A stretch of DNA of 64,000 nt from Nostoc sp. CENA543 (lineage in GTDB: Bacteria; Cyanobacteriota; Cyanobacteriia; Cyanobacteriales; Nostocaceae), in NCBI RefSeq assembly GCF_002896875.1, contig NZ_CP023278.1, positions 2,728,001 to 2,792,000 on the forward strand, written 5' to 3'. Numbering within the stretch: position 1 is the stretch's first letter; every line of letters starts with the position of its first letter. Both the position numbers and the translations under genes were made by a program. The notes under the pieces were generated by a model. The model saw only the letters and a list, made by a program, of their open reading frames with translations. It searched no databases and had not been told where the DNA came from. Shown one piece after another: positions 30,735 to 39,493 of this stretch.

Positions 30735-30871
30735 TGGATCAAAAAACGCAAATTTTAGATATTAATTCTAGCACTTTCATTTCTGGTAGAAGTACAACTA
30801 AGGGATAATTAGGTTGAGACGATAGGGGTGTTAAAAAATAACGCTACGCTAACACCAACGCAGTGGCTACC

Positions 30872-30916
30872 CTTAAAAAAAAGGGGACTTTGATTCTTGT
30901 TACCCCCTTTTTTAAG
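30872..30916 (-). terminator. Hairpin between monooxygenase and antiporter genes
   Basis: CTTAAAAAAAAGGGG and CCCCCTTTTTTAAG pair over about 16 nt. It lies upstream of the leftward monooxygenase gene and downstream of the antiporter, so it could end antiporter transcription on the minus strand. The spacer 30735-31128 holds no gene. Confidence 0.5.
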
Positions 30917-31048
30917 CTATGCGTTATCCACATCTTTCTTGACAATCCGAAAAACCTTGTTCTCTCAGCATCTTAGAGACTGAAAGTTTAGACCATTTGG
31001 GTTTTAGAATGAGCCTAATTGTAAAATTAAACACACAGGTATAGAAAA

Positions 31049-31086
31049 GGCATGAGTAAACTTGAGCTTTCACCCAACCTCATGCC
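31049..31086 (-). terminator. Hairpin after the antiporter gene
   Basis: GGCATGAG and CTCATGCC pair over a 22-nt loop, 43 nt past the antiporter stop on the minus strand. No strong U-run follows. Confidence 0.45.
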
Positions 31087-31128
31087 TCAATCATCCATTG
31101 AGTAAACAGCCGTCATCTCGTCAAACCG

Positions 31129-32544
31129 TTACTCACTTGCTGTTTCTACAGCCTTGGTAGATTCTGGGATGGGGTTTGTGGATGAACCAAAGGCAACCCG
31201 TAAAAAAGGTGGAGCCAGGAAAGTCGTCAAAATTACCATGATAATAATCGACACTTCCAGTGGCTTATCCAAAATGCCGCTAGCTGAACCGATGCCGGCA
31301 AACACTAGACCTACCTCACCTCGTGGAATCATTCCAACCCCGATCGCTACTCGATTGATGCCAGGTTGTCCAAACACTGCCCAACCTGTGATCAGCTTGC
31401 CGATAATCGCCACGGCGATCAAAAACGTTGCAATCAACAGACCCGCCCGATTCTCCGGTACCGCCGGGTTTAAAACACCGAGGTCGGCACGCGCTCCCAC
31501 CGTCACAAAAAAGATGGGTACCAGTAAATCGGCGATCGGTTTAATTAATTCATCCAATTCGTTCCGGGGATCTGTTTCATCGAGTACCAAACCCGCAGCA
31601 AAGGCACCCAAAATCGCTTCGAGATGAATGGCGTTACCTAAAAATGCCATAAAGAAAGCGAAGATGAATGCTGGAATTACAATATTTCCACGAGTTTTGA
31701 GCTGTTCCACAACCGCCACAAAACTTTTGTTAAAGACACCCCCCAATAAAATTGATCCCATCAAGAATGCCGTAGCACTGACAATCAAGTAAATGACATT
31801 GGCAACATCAATCTCACCGGTTTTGGCTAAACTTGCAACTACAGCCAAGACAATAATGCCGAGGACATCATCAATTACCGCCGCGCCAACAATGATTTGC
31901 CCTTCTTTGGATTTGAGTTGACCTAACTCTGACAATACTTTAGAGGTAATACCGATACTCGTTGCCGTTAACGCCGCCCCCGCAAAAATCGCTGGAATTG
32001 CTGCAACATGAAAGAATATCATTAACCCTGCCGTACCTGCCGCAAAAGGTGCTGCGACTCCGACACAGGCGACAACCGTAGCTTGAATTCCCACTTCCTT
32101 CAGTTGCCGCAGATCGGATTCTAGTCCAATTTCAAACAGCAGAATAATCACACCGATTTCAGCTAGAACCGAAATCACTTCACTTTGCGACTCAAAGATT
32201 CGGGTCAGCGCATCCGGTGCCAATTGATTCAATCCTTGCAACGCCCTCATAATCACTGAGTCAGAGGCAGATAGCCCCCCTTCAGGAAAGATCACCAAGT
32301 GCAACGCCGAAACGCCGACAATCACACCGGCTACCAGTTCCCCCAATACGGGCGGAAAATCCAAGCGTCTAGCGACCTCTGCGCCGAACTTGCTGGCCAG
32401 ATAAATCACTACCAGCGTCAGCAATACGCTAGACAGAATAATGGGTGAATCTTCAGCAACAACAGTCCCCAGGGATGGTATTGGAGCCATGAGAGGGGAT
32501 ATCCCCCCACTGAAAGCAGGAGGCAGAATATTGGACAAAATCAT
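31129..32544 (-). CDS. Cation:proton antiporter, CPA2 family
   Basis: 471 residues with about 12 membrane helices. The family signature in the fifth and sixth helices is AALTATSIGITSKVLSELG and VGAAVIDDVLGIIVLA, with the acidic pair Asp-Asp used for proton/cation exchange. It should swap Na+ or K+ for H+ across the membrane. It follows the SbtB gene, with a strong hairpin (32738-32765) between them. SbtA imports HCO3- with Na+, so a Na+ extruder next door makes functional sense; that link is inference. Confidence 0.88.
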   Translation of the reverse strand: MILSNILPPAFSGGISPLMAPIPSLGTVVAEDSPIILSSVLLTLVVIYLASKFGAEVARRLDFPPVLGELVAGVIVGVSALHLVIFPEGGLSASDSVIMRALQGLNQLAPDALTRIFESQSEVISVLAEIGVIILLFEIGLESDLRQLKEVGIQATVVACVGVAAPFAAGTAGLMIFFHVAAIPAIFAGAALTATSIGITSKVLSELGQLKSKEGQIIVGAAVIDDVLGIIVLAVVASLAKTGEIDVANVIYLIVSATAFLMGSILLGGVFNKSFVAVVEQLKTRGNIVIPAFIFAFFMAFLGNAIHLEAILGAFAAGLVLDETDPRNELDELIKPIADLLVPIFFVTVGARADLGVLNPAVPENRAGLLIATFLIAVAIIGKLITGWAVFGQPGINRVAIGVGMIPRGEVGLVFAGIGSASGILDKPLEVSIIIMVILTTFLAPPFLRVAFGSSTNPIPESTKAVETASE

Positions 32545-32601
32545 GAGTTTAAAGCAATGAAGGTTAATGGTTTAAGGAAGTTATAAAACTGCGGGGGAAT
32601 G

Positions 32602-32688
32602 ATACCAAATTGGGATAGGTAGTATTGTTATGAGTTTCTGAAACAGTCTCTGAATCTCGGTTTTCAATCCAAAATCCAAAATTGGTAT
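32602..32688. repeat. Inverted repeat with ATACCAAATT ends
   Basis: The end arms ATACCAAATTGGG and CCAAAATTGGTAT pair at 11 of 13 positions. It is related to the element at 4678-4766. It lies upstream of the antiporter gene, in the 313-nt spacer. Confidence 0.5.
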
Positions 32689-32737
32689 GATTTCTGCGCG
32701 AAGGTCAACTTCCTGCGGACACGAAACGCGCTCACTT

Positions 32738-32765
32738 AAAAGCCGAGGTCATGGCCTCGGCTTTT
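32738..32765 (-). terminator. Strong hairpin after sbtB
   Basis: AAAAGCCGAGG and CCTCGGCTTTT form a perfect 11-bp stem over a 6-nt loop, 93 nt past the sbtB stop. The stem ends in U residues on either strand, so it is a likely factor-independent terminator that partly separates sbtAB from the antiporter gene. Confidence 0.75.
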
Positions 32766-32776
32766 GGGGTCTGTGT

Positions 32777-32812
32777 CGTCTCGATGCAACAGCCGTCTGA
32801 CCCACAGAAACT
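32777..32812 (-). pseudogene. Degenerate copy of the sbtB 3' end
   Basis: This 36-nt stretch matches 32849-32884, the end of sbtB, at 27 of 36 positions in the same orientation, offset by exactly 72 nt. On the minus strand it would read S-F-C-G-S-D-G-C, against H-F-C-G-P-E-G-C in SbtB. The stop after the last Cys is lost. It looks like a decayed tandem duplicate of the C-terminal loop. Confidence 0.55.
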
Positions 32813-32857
32813 TGCACTAATGGCTTGCTTGTTCCTTTCGTGGCACATCATCTCGAC

Positions 32858-33244
<387 letters not shown>

Positions 33245-33281
33245 TCAAGGGAGTGCTGACAGACCGCGATTCCGTCTGGGA

Positions 33282-34394
33282 TTAGCCGCCGATCGCCTGA
33301 GCAAGTCCGAGGAAGAACGGTATACACAAACCGATCGCAACTGGCGTACCGATGGCTGTGGACGCTCCTATATAGGCGGATGGATTGGCTGATGGGATAC
33401 CGGCTCGCAAGGTGGGCGGGCCTGAGATGTCAGAACTAGAGGCAGCGATCACAGCCAGAACCACGACACCACCCATGCTGAATCCCGCCAATTTGTGGGC
33501 AATCATACCAAGACCGAAGGCAATTAACCCATGCACAAACGGTGCCACCAAACTATACACAACGTACCACTGAGCTACCTTACGCAGTTCTCCAACCCTT
33601 GACCAAGCCTCCATACCCATGACCAGCATCAAGATCGAAAGTAAGCCACGAAAAGCAGGATCATAGAAGCTTTTATAGACACTTTCCGGTTGGGCGAACA
33701 GTCCCAGGGCAAGACCAAGCAACATTGCCGATAGGGCAGGGCCTCGGAGGCTTTCCTCGATAATTGGCCATATCTTGACCCGATTATCGCCTTCCCCTTT
33801 CTGCTGGCTGAGATACTCCTGCCGACTGCTGGGATAATCTTTTTGATCGGGATAATCACCAGCCGCAACAAGCTGATCGCTGAAAGAGTGGGCTGCTTCT
33901 TTACGCTTCTTCTTGTTGATGTAAATGTTAGCCACAACAATCGCAGTTACGAGCGCGGGGATATCCATGAAGGGATAAAGTGCGCCCGCCCATGCCTCGT
34001 ATGCCATTTTTTGTTCGTCCAGTACCGTCAGAGCGGCAGCCATCGTAGAGCCACTCACGGCACCAAACAAACCCCCAGTAGCGATCGCATCAACAACTTT
34101 GACCTTCGGCAGCTTGGCTAATGTATAGCGCGCAATGAATACAATCGTAATCCCTGTTATGACAGCAAAGATCATGGGAAAGACCATAGCCGCTAGGTTG
34201 GAATTGCGGATCGCAATTCCACCAGTCAGACCGATTTTGGTGAGCAGCATGAAGACGATGATCGAACAAATCGCCTCTGGAATTACCAATTCGCTACCAA
34301 GGGCGGCAATGACCATCCCACCAATCAGAAACGCCAGCGTTGGGGACTGCAACTGCTTAATAAAGTCCGTGAAAAATAAGGACACAAAATCCAC
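33282..34394 (-). CDS. sbtA: Sodium-dependent bicarbonate transporter SbtA
   Basis: 370 residues with about 10 membrane helices in two inverted halves. The start MDFVSLFFTDF uses a GTG codon with AAGGAGG 6 nt upstream. The sequences LQSPTLAFLIGGMVIAALGS and the C-terminal IAASSSDISGPPTLRAGIP are typical of SbtA. It imports HCO3- with Na+ at high affinity in the cyanobacterial CO2-concentrating system. The central loop between the halves is the known contact for SbtB, encoded just downstream. Expression is usually induced by low CO2; the regulator site was not identified here. Confidence 0.95.
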   Translation of the reverse strand: MDFVSLFFTDFIKQLQSPTLAFLIGGMVIAALGSELVIPEAICSIIVFMLLTKIGLTGGIAIRNSNLAAMVFPMIFAVITGITIVFIARYTLAKLPKVKVVDAIATGGLFGAVSGSTMAAALTVLDEQKMAYEAWAGALYPFMDIPALVTAIVVANIYINKKKRKEAAHSFSDQLVAAGDYPDQKDYPSSRQEYLSQQKGEGDNRVKIWPIIEESLRGPALSAMLLGLALGLFAQPESVYKSFYDPAFRGLLSILMLVMGMEAWSRVGELRKVAQWYVVYSLVAPFVHGLIAFGLGMIAHKLAGFSMGGVVVLAVIAASSSDISGPPTLRAGIPSANPSAYIGASTAIGTPVAIGLCIPFFLGLAQAIGG

Positions 34395-35310
34395 GAATAC
34401 CTCCTTGTAACTCCTTTGATGAGGAGTAGTGAAATAAATAAACTAAGTGAACTCTCAACAGTTAAAGAGAGTAAGAGTGATGCATTTCACCTCTACAACA
34501 CAGCAGGGTCGTTTCATTGGTAGTTAAATGTATTTTTTCAATGTCATTGGCGATAAATCTCAGGGCAGAAGGAGGTAAATGAACGGTAGATACAGCAAAG
34601 TAGAACCAACCCTTTTGATAGAAAGGATAGGTTGTAGATAAAAGTCGGCTGGAGAATGGAATCTATCATCTGCGATCGCCCACTCAAAGGAGTATCAACA
34701 GCAGACTGCCGATCATGATTGCCGAGCGACTTTAAGCTTTGAAAAACTAAATCGTAATAGTTAAATCATTTGGATATTTTTAACTTTACGCTACTTTGGG
34801 TAGTAATACTTACCTGGGTGAGCAAAAAAAAAGTTTTTGTATATATAGAGATTATTCTATGGTTTTTAGATTACTGACACTGCAAAGCCATTGATCGGGG
34901 GCAGCAGCCAATGTAATTTGAAAGTTGACATTGAAAAGATTTGAGCTATTTTGAAAAGTCGGGTTCACAAGCTTTTACCCACATCAGATCATCTACGTGA
35001 TGCCATTGAAATTGTTCTCAAACAAGCAGCGTCCTAAGCAAGATGGCTACTGTATATCACTACAGCTAAATGAAAGTGAAGACCTGCGGTAGTATCGCTA
35101 CACCTGGTACAAATTGATAAGCCATAACGGTTTCTAGTAGTCCACCACACAAATTATGACAAGTCATAGCTCCCCGACTTTTTTAAAAAAGTCGGGGAGC
35201 TGAACACCCGCAACCTGTCAAAATCAATCGGGTGGAACACTAAGTATAGTTCTTGCCGTATGTATTATTTCCCAATTAGTAGCTTTTAATACTGTTTTAC
35301 CCGAATTACT
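34395..35310. other. 916-nt spacer between sbtA promoter and rpaB 3' end
   Basis: It contains the leftward sbtA promoter region (34395-34700), with a GTGATGCATTTCAC inverted repeat at about 34478-34491 that could be an operator. Around 35030-35135, + strand text reads as a short frame interrupted by stops (KQDGYCISLQLNESEDLR then a stop, then YRYTWYKLISHNGF). It may be a decayed gene piece, but I could not name it. The palindromic repeat at 35168 is listed separately. Confidence 0.45.
35168..35232. repeat. Dispersed repeat headed by a 34-nt perfect palindrome
   Basis: AGCTCCCCGACTTTTTT and its exact reverse complement abut with no loop (35168-35201). A tail follows, CTGAACACCCGCAACCTGTC, then AAAATCAATCGGG. 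A second copy in the same orientation is at 42500-42563. It lies 80 nt beyond the rpaB stop and could double as its terminator. Confidence 0.7.
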
Positions 35311-36042
35311 TTACTCATGATCTGTTGCAGAAATTCGTTGAAACAGATACCCACTCCCCCTGGCTGTCAGTATGTATTCTGGATTGTCTGGGTCTTTTTC
35401 CAACTTTGAACGCAACCTAGAGATATGCACATCCACTACACGAGTATCTGCGTTTTGTTCTGCGTTGTAACCCCACACTTGCTGTAAAATTTCCTTCCGA
35501 GAGAAAGATTTGCCACTGTGGCTCATCAGTAACTCTAATAAGCTGTACTCTACGCCTGTTAAGCGAATCTTGTCATTACCTCTGTAGACTTGTCGCTTAT
35601 TTGTATCTATTTTCAGCGTATCTGTTTCAATTACCCCAGAACTGGGAACACCTCCACTATTTGCTTTATTACCTCGCCGACGTAATATTGAGCGGATTCG
35701 TGCTTCTAGTTCTTTGGGCGAAAATGGTTTAACTATATAGTCATCAGCACCCAATTCTAAACCAGTAATGCGGTCTGCGACATCTGACAATGCTGTCAGG
35801 AGAATAATGGGAATATCAGATTCTTTGCGTAGTTCTTGACAAACACCGTAACCATCTAACTTTGGCATCATCACATCTAGAACTACTAAATCTGGCGAAC
35901 ACGAGCGAAAAACTGTCAATGCTTCTTCACCATTGCTAGCCGTTACGACATCGTAGCCAATCATTGCAAGACGAGTCTCCAAAATTCGGCGAATACTTGC
36001 TTCGTCGTCTACCACCAAAATTTTTTCTGCACTACTTTTCAA
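35311..36042 (-). CDS. rpaB: OmpR-type response regulator RpaB
   Basis: 243 residues. The receiver domain has VVDDEASIRRILETRL, phospho-acceptor Asp in LVVLDVMMPKLDGYGVCQEL, and KPFSPKELEARIRSILRR. The winged-helix domain ends VVDVHISRLRSKLEKDP...ILTARGSGYLF. The sequence follows cyanobacterial RpaB/Ycf27 almost throughout as I remember it. RpaB binds HLR1 sites and controls photosystem and high-light genes with the kinase Hik33/NblS, which is not in the window. It diverges from the MprF-like gene. Confidence 0.93.
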   Translation of the reverse strand: MKSSAEKILVVDDEASIRRILETRLAMIGYDVVTASNGEEALTVFRSCSPDLVVLDVMMPKLDGYGVCQELRKESDIPIILLTALSDVADRITGLELGADDYIVKPFSPKELEARIRSILRRRGNKANSGGVPSSGVIETDTLKIDTNKRQVYRGNDKIRLTGVEYSLLELLMSHSGKSFSRKEILQQVWGYNAEQNADTRVVDVHISRLRSKLEKDPDNPEYILTARGSGYLFQRISATDHE

Positions 36043-36155
36043 ATTGCCTACCGCTCCCTCAAGGCAATAACTTTAACTCATCACTATCATCCCCAAGTAG
36101 ATCAATTTTGCCAGTCGTACTGCAACATATCTTAATTAAAACACTGAGTCATTAA

Positions 36156-36217
36156 AATTACATTTATAGTATTGTGCTGATTTTAGGTCACATCCATATC
36201 ATGGCAAAAATGTAATT
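36156..36217. promoter_or_regulatory. Inverted repeat in the rpaB/mprF divergent spacer
   Basis: AATTACATTT (36156-36165) and AAATGTAATT (36208-36217) are exact inverted copies 42 nt apart. TTACA is the core of HLR1, the site bound by RpaB, but the direct-repeat spacing of HLR1 is not met. Self-regulation of rpaB is therefore only a possibility. Confidence 0.35.
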
Positions 36218-36257
36218 AAAATCACCATCTATCTACTTAAAAACAATCTCTTAAATT

Positions 36258-37928
36258 ATGAACAGTAAATTAAAAACTCAACTCAGTTTGTGGAGTATTG
36301 CCATCTTGACGGGGATAGTGGGAATCGTCAATTTGTTATCAGCAGTTACTCCTAGTTTAGCCCAGAGAAATCATTGGTTAAAAGAATTCCTGCCTTTTGA
36401 AGTTCGGGCGACTGGTCATATCTTTGCAGCATTGACGGGATTTATTTTATTAACATTAGCTACTAATTTATGGCGTAGGAAAAAAGTAGCTTGGATAATG
36501 ACTATCTGTCTATTAATTATTTCTATAATCAGCCATTTAATTAAAGGATGGGATTATGAAGAAAGTATTTTATCTGGCGTTTTATTAGTGCAATTAATTT
36601 GGATGCGCCGTCTGTTTACAGCACAATCTGACCGTCCTTCAGTGGCGCGGGGTGTGCGGGTATTGATGGGTGCATTACTGTTTACCCTCGCTTACGGCAC
36701 AGTGGGATTTTATTTATTAGATGGCAAATTCACCGAAAATTTTAATTGGGGTGAAGCTATTTTGCAAACCTTTGCCATGTTTTTTACAGAAGATAATTGG
36801 GGGTTAAAACCCAAAAGTCAGTTTGGGGTATTTTTTGCTGATTCTATTTATGTTATTGCCGCTAGTACAATCACATTTGCTGTGGTGATGTTGTTACAGC
36901 CAGTATTTTTACGCAATCCAGCTACCGTAAAAGAACACAGAAAAGCTGAAGATATTGTACGGCAATATGGACATTCTTCTTTAGCAGCGATCGCACTTCT
37001 AAATGACAAAAGCTATTATTTCAGTCCTTCTGGCCAGAGTATTATTGCTTACGTTCCCAAAGGTAGAGGTGCGATCGCTTTAGGTGATCCCATTGGCCCG
37101 ATTGCAGACAGAAAAGAAGTGATTGTGAGTTTCCAAGCGTTCTGTCAACGCAATGACTGGTATCCAGCTTTCTACCAGACTTTACCTGATCATCTTGACC
37201 TATATACCTCGTTGGGGTTTAGAGTTCTCAAAATTGGTGAAGAGGCGATCGTGGATCTGAAAACTTTTAGCTTACAAGGTAAAGCAGGTAAAAACTTTCG
37301 CTCATCCATTAACCGTTTAACAAAATCAGGCTATCGAGTCAGTTTCTATCCACCACCAATTACAGACACATTATTACAGCAACTCAAATCAGTGAGTGAT
37401 GAATGGTTAAAAATGGTGCAAGGTTCAGAAAAACGCTTTTCTGTGGGATGGTTTGATGAAGCTTACTTACGAGGCTGCGAAATAGGCATTGTACACAATC
37501 CCGATGGGGGAATCGATGCTTTTATCAATATTATGCCCAAATACCAACGTAACCAAGGAACTATTGATTTGATGCGCCATCGTCAATCAATGGAAAATGG
37601 CACAATGGATTTTTTATTTACATCCCTACTACAACATCTGCAAAATCAGGGTTACGACAGTTTTAACTTTGGGTTATCTGCATTGGCGGGAGTAGGGGAA
37701 AAACCAGAATCACGACGCTTAGAGAAGGGATTGCGCTATTTATATGAACATTTAAACAGTTTTTATAATTTTCAGGGATTACACGCCTACAAAGACAAAT
37801 TTCATCCCCAGTGGGAAGGACGTTATTTGATTTATCCCAGTTTAACTGCTTTACCTGATGTGATTGTGGCACTAATTCGCGCTGATTCAGGCGATCGCCT
37901 CCTTGATTATTTCCAACCAGGCGCGTAA
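36258..37928 (+). CDS. MprF-like phosphatidylglycerol lysyltransferase domain protein (DUF2156)
   Basis: 556 residues. About six membrane helices (15-225) are followed by a soluble DUF2156 domain, with GHSSLAAIALLNDKSYYFSPSGQSIIAYVPKGRGAIALGDPIGP as its start. It is shorter than full MprF (about 840), lacking much of the flippase part. Enzymes of this kind move an aminoacyl group from tRNA to phosphatidylglycerol. Cyanobacterial members exist, but the amino acid cannot be told from sequence. Confidence 0.8.
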   Translation: MNSKLKTQLSLWSIAILTGIVGIVNLLSAVTPSLAQRNHWLKEFLPFEVRATGHIFAALTGFILLTLATNLWRRKKVAWIMTICLLIISIISHLIKGWDYEESILSGVLLVQLIWMRRLFTAQSDRPSVARGVRVLMGALLFTLAYGTVGFYLLDGKFTENFNWGEAILQTFAMFFTEDNWGLKPKSQFGVFFADSIYVIAASTITFAVVMLLQPVFLRNPATVKEHRKAEDIVRQYGHSSLAAIALLNDKSYYFSPSGQSIIAYVPKGRGAIALGDPIGPIADRKEVIVSFQAFCQRNDWYPAFYQTLPDHLDLYTSLGFRVLKIGEEAIVDLKTFSLQGKAGKNFRSSINRLTKSGYRVSFYPPPITDTLLQQLKSVSDEWLKMVQGSEKRFSVGWFDEAYLRGCEIGIVHNPDGGIDAFINIMPKYQRNQGTIDLMRHRQSMENGTMDFLFTSLLQHLQNQGYDSFNFGLSALAGVGEKPESRRLEKGLRYLYEHLNSFYNFQGLHAYKDKFHPQWEGRYLIYPSLTALPDVIVALIRADSGDRLLDYFQPGA

Positions 37929-37968
37929 ATGAGCAACATTAGCCGCTAAAGCTAATGTTGGCTCACCA

Positions 37969-39198
37969 TCAAGATTTATCAACCTCAAACCACTTATCAT
38001 AGAGTGCTTGATAAGTGCCATTTTCCTTTAAACTCAGTAAAACTCTATTGATTTGTTTACGGTAGGGACTATCATTAGGCAAAACAATGCCGTAATTTTC
38101 CTCACGGAAGATACTACCCACTACCTCAACCTTCCCTTTACCTTCATTGGCAGCATAAAACAGCAGTACCGGCGAGTCAAACACCACAGCATCTGCTTTT
38201 TTACTCAGTAAAGCCTCATAAGCCTGCTCAATTTTGCCAACTTCCTGCACCGGAATTCTGCGTTCTTTGAGGTAAGTTGCAGCCGTACTACCTGCGGTAG
38301 TAACAACAGTATGACCAGGTAAATCACTTACACTTCTAATATCTCCCTGTAGCTGCTGCACAGTTAAGGAAGTAGTAGCACTGGCTGTAAAGTAGGCAAC
38401 AAATAAAACACCGATAAACATCCAGATAATGGCGATAAACCTACCAATAGCACCTTTGGGCATTTCATCGGCTTGAGTCGCTAAAGTTGCAGCCGCCCAC
38501 CAAGAAGCCTTGAAAATCCCAGGAATGTATGATTTAGATATCATCCCTTCGTCATGATTCCGTTCTGATAACCAAATTACATGAGCTGCAAAAATAATTA
38601 ACACCAACGCCAAAGCAATAACCTGCAACAAAGAAGCAGAGAAAAACAGTTGGAAAATATTCGGAACACCGCCACCGCCATTATCAGAATTTCTCACCAT
38701 GATTTGTAAACCCCCAGCAAACATGGGTAAAGAAAAATCAAATTGCTGTTGGCGTTCGGCAGTAATGGAGATAGCTGCAATCCCGACATTGGCTTTACCA
38801 TCTTTCACCGCAGACAGTAAATTTGCCACATTGGGATATTCCACAAACTGATAATTTAAACCTATTTCCTTAGCAATACTTTGCCAAAGGTCAATACTAA
38901 ATCCTGATAGTTTACTTTTATCCTTATCTGCAATCACAAAAGGTGGGATGATTCGTGTTGCCACTAACATCTTATCTGTAGCGGTAGCTGTTGGTGTTGA
39001 TGTTGGTGTTGTCGGTGTTGGTGTTTGAGTCAAACCTGGGTGCAATACCAAAAACAAAACTAGTATGAAACTTCCCAACCCCAGACTAATATGTGGTATT
39101 AATGAACGCCTACCTTTGTGAGTAGTAGGAGTGACTAATCGCCTAAAACTATTGATACATAGGCGAAATATTCTAGCGATCGCAATGAGCATAGGCAT
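37969..39198 (-). CDS. GluR0-like ligand-gated ion channel
   Basis: 409 residues in the order of prokaryotic ionotropic glutamate receptors. A signal/anchor helix (about 35-55) and a Thr/Pro linker come first. Then follow ligand-binding half S1 (75-170), membrane helix M1 (about 188-210), a pore loop (231-250), helix M3 (about 255-278, ending TASATTSLTV), and half S2 (280-405). A plain periplasmic binding protein would have no inserted helices. The pore reads TLATQADEMPKG (238-249) in place of the TVGYG-type K+ filter of GluR0. An amino acid ligand is likely; the ion is uncertain. Confidence 0.85.
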   Translation of the reverse strand: MPMLIAIARIFRLCINSFRRLVTPTTHKGRRSLIPHISLGLGSFILVLFLVLHPGLTQTPTPTTPTSTPTATATDKMLVATRIIPPFVIADKDKSKLSGFSIDLWQSIAKEIGLNYQFVEYPNVANLLSAVKDGKANVGIAAISITAERQQQFDFSLPMFAGGLQIMVRNSDNGGGGVPNIFQLFFSASLLQVIALALVLIIFAAHVIWLSERNHDEGMISKSYIPGIFKASWWAAATLATQADEMPKGAIGRFIAIIWMFIGVLFVAYFTASATTSLTVQQLQGDIRSVSDLPGHTVVTTAGSTAATYLKERRIPVQEVGKIEQAYEALLSKKADAVVFDSPVLLFYAANEGKGKVEVVGSIFREENYGIVLPNDSPYRKQINRVLLSLKENGTYQALYDKWFEVDKS

Positions 39199-39249
39199 AT
39201 TCTTGCAGTAAAATCCAATACTCCTTTATAGTGCAATGCTTACCTATGA

Positions 39250-39384
39250 GCAACAGAGGAATTGGGGATTAGGGATTGGGGACTGAGGACTCGGAAGATG
39301 GGGAAGTGTGGGGAGTGTGGGGAGTGTGGGGGGAAAGATTTCTTCCCTATCCTCCCACACCTCCCACCCCTCCCACACTTCCTG
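39250..39384. repeat. G-rich/C-rich simple repeats forming an inverted pair
   Basis: GGGGATT/GGGGACT heptamers are followed by GAGTGTGGG units (39301-39332). The complementary CTCCCACAC/CTCCCACCC units (39351-39380) come next. The two halves can pair in a long imperfect hairpin. A C-rich relative lies at 42639-42690. Confidence 0.65.
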
Positions 39385-39493
39385 CTTGCCCCATGCCCAA
39401 TGCCCTAAAAACACTTTTTTTACTGGGTACACTGAAAGACAGAGCATATGATCAAGCTAACTACTGTTTAACAATCATTCCAAGGTGGAAAAT

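Noticed and set aside
36156-36217. HLR1 site for RpaB self-control
   Set aside because: Only TTACA cores in inverted order are present; the direct-repeat spacing of HLR1 is not met, so it is listed only as a weak regulatory repeat.
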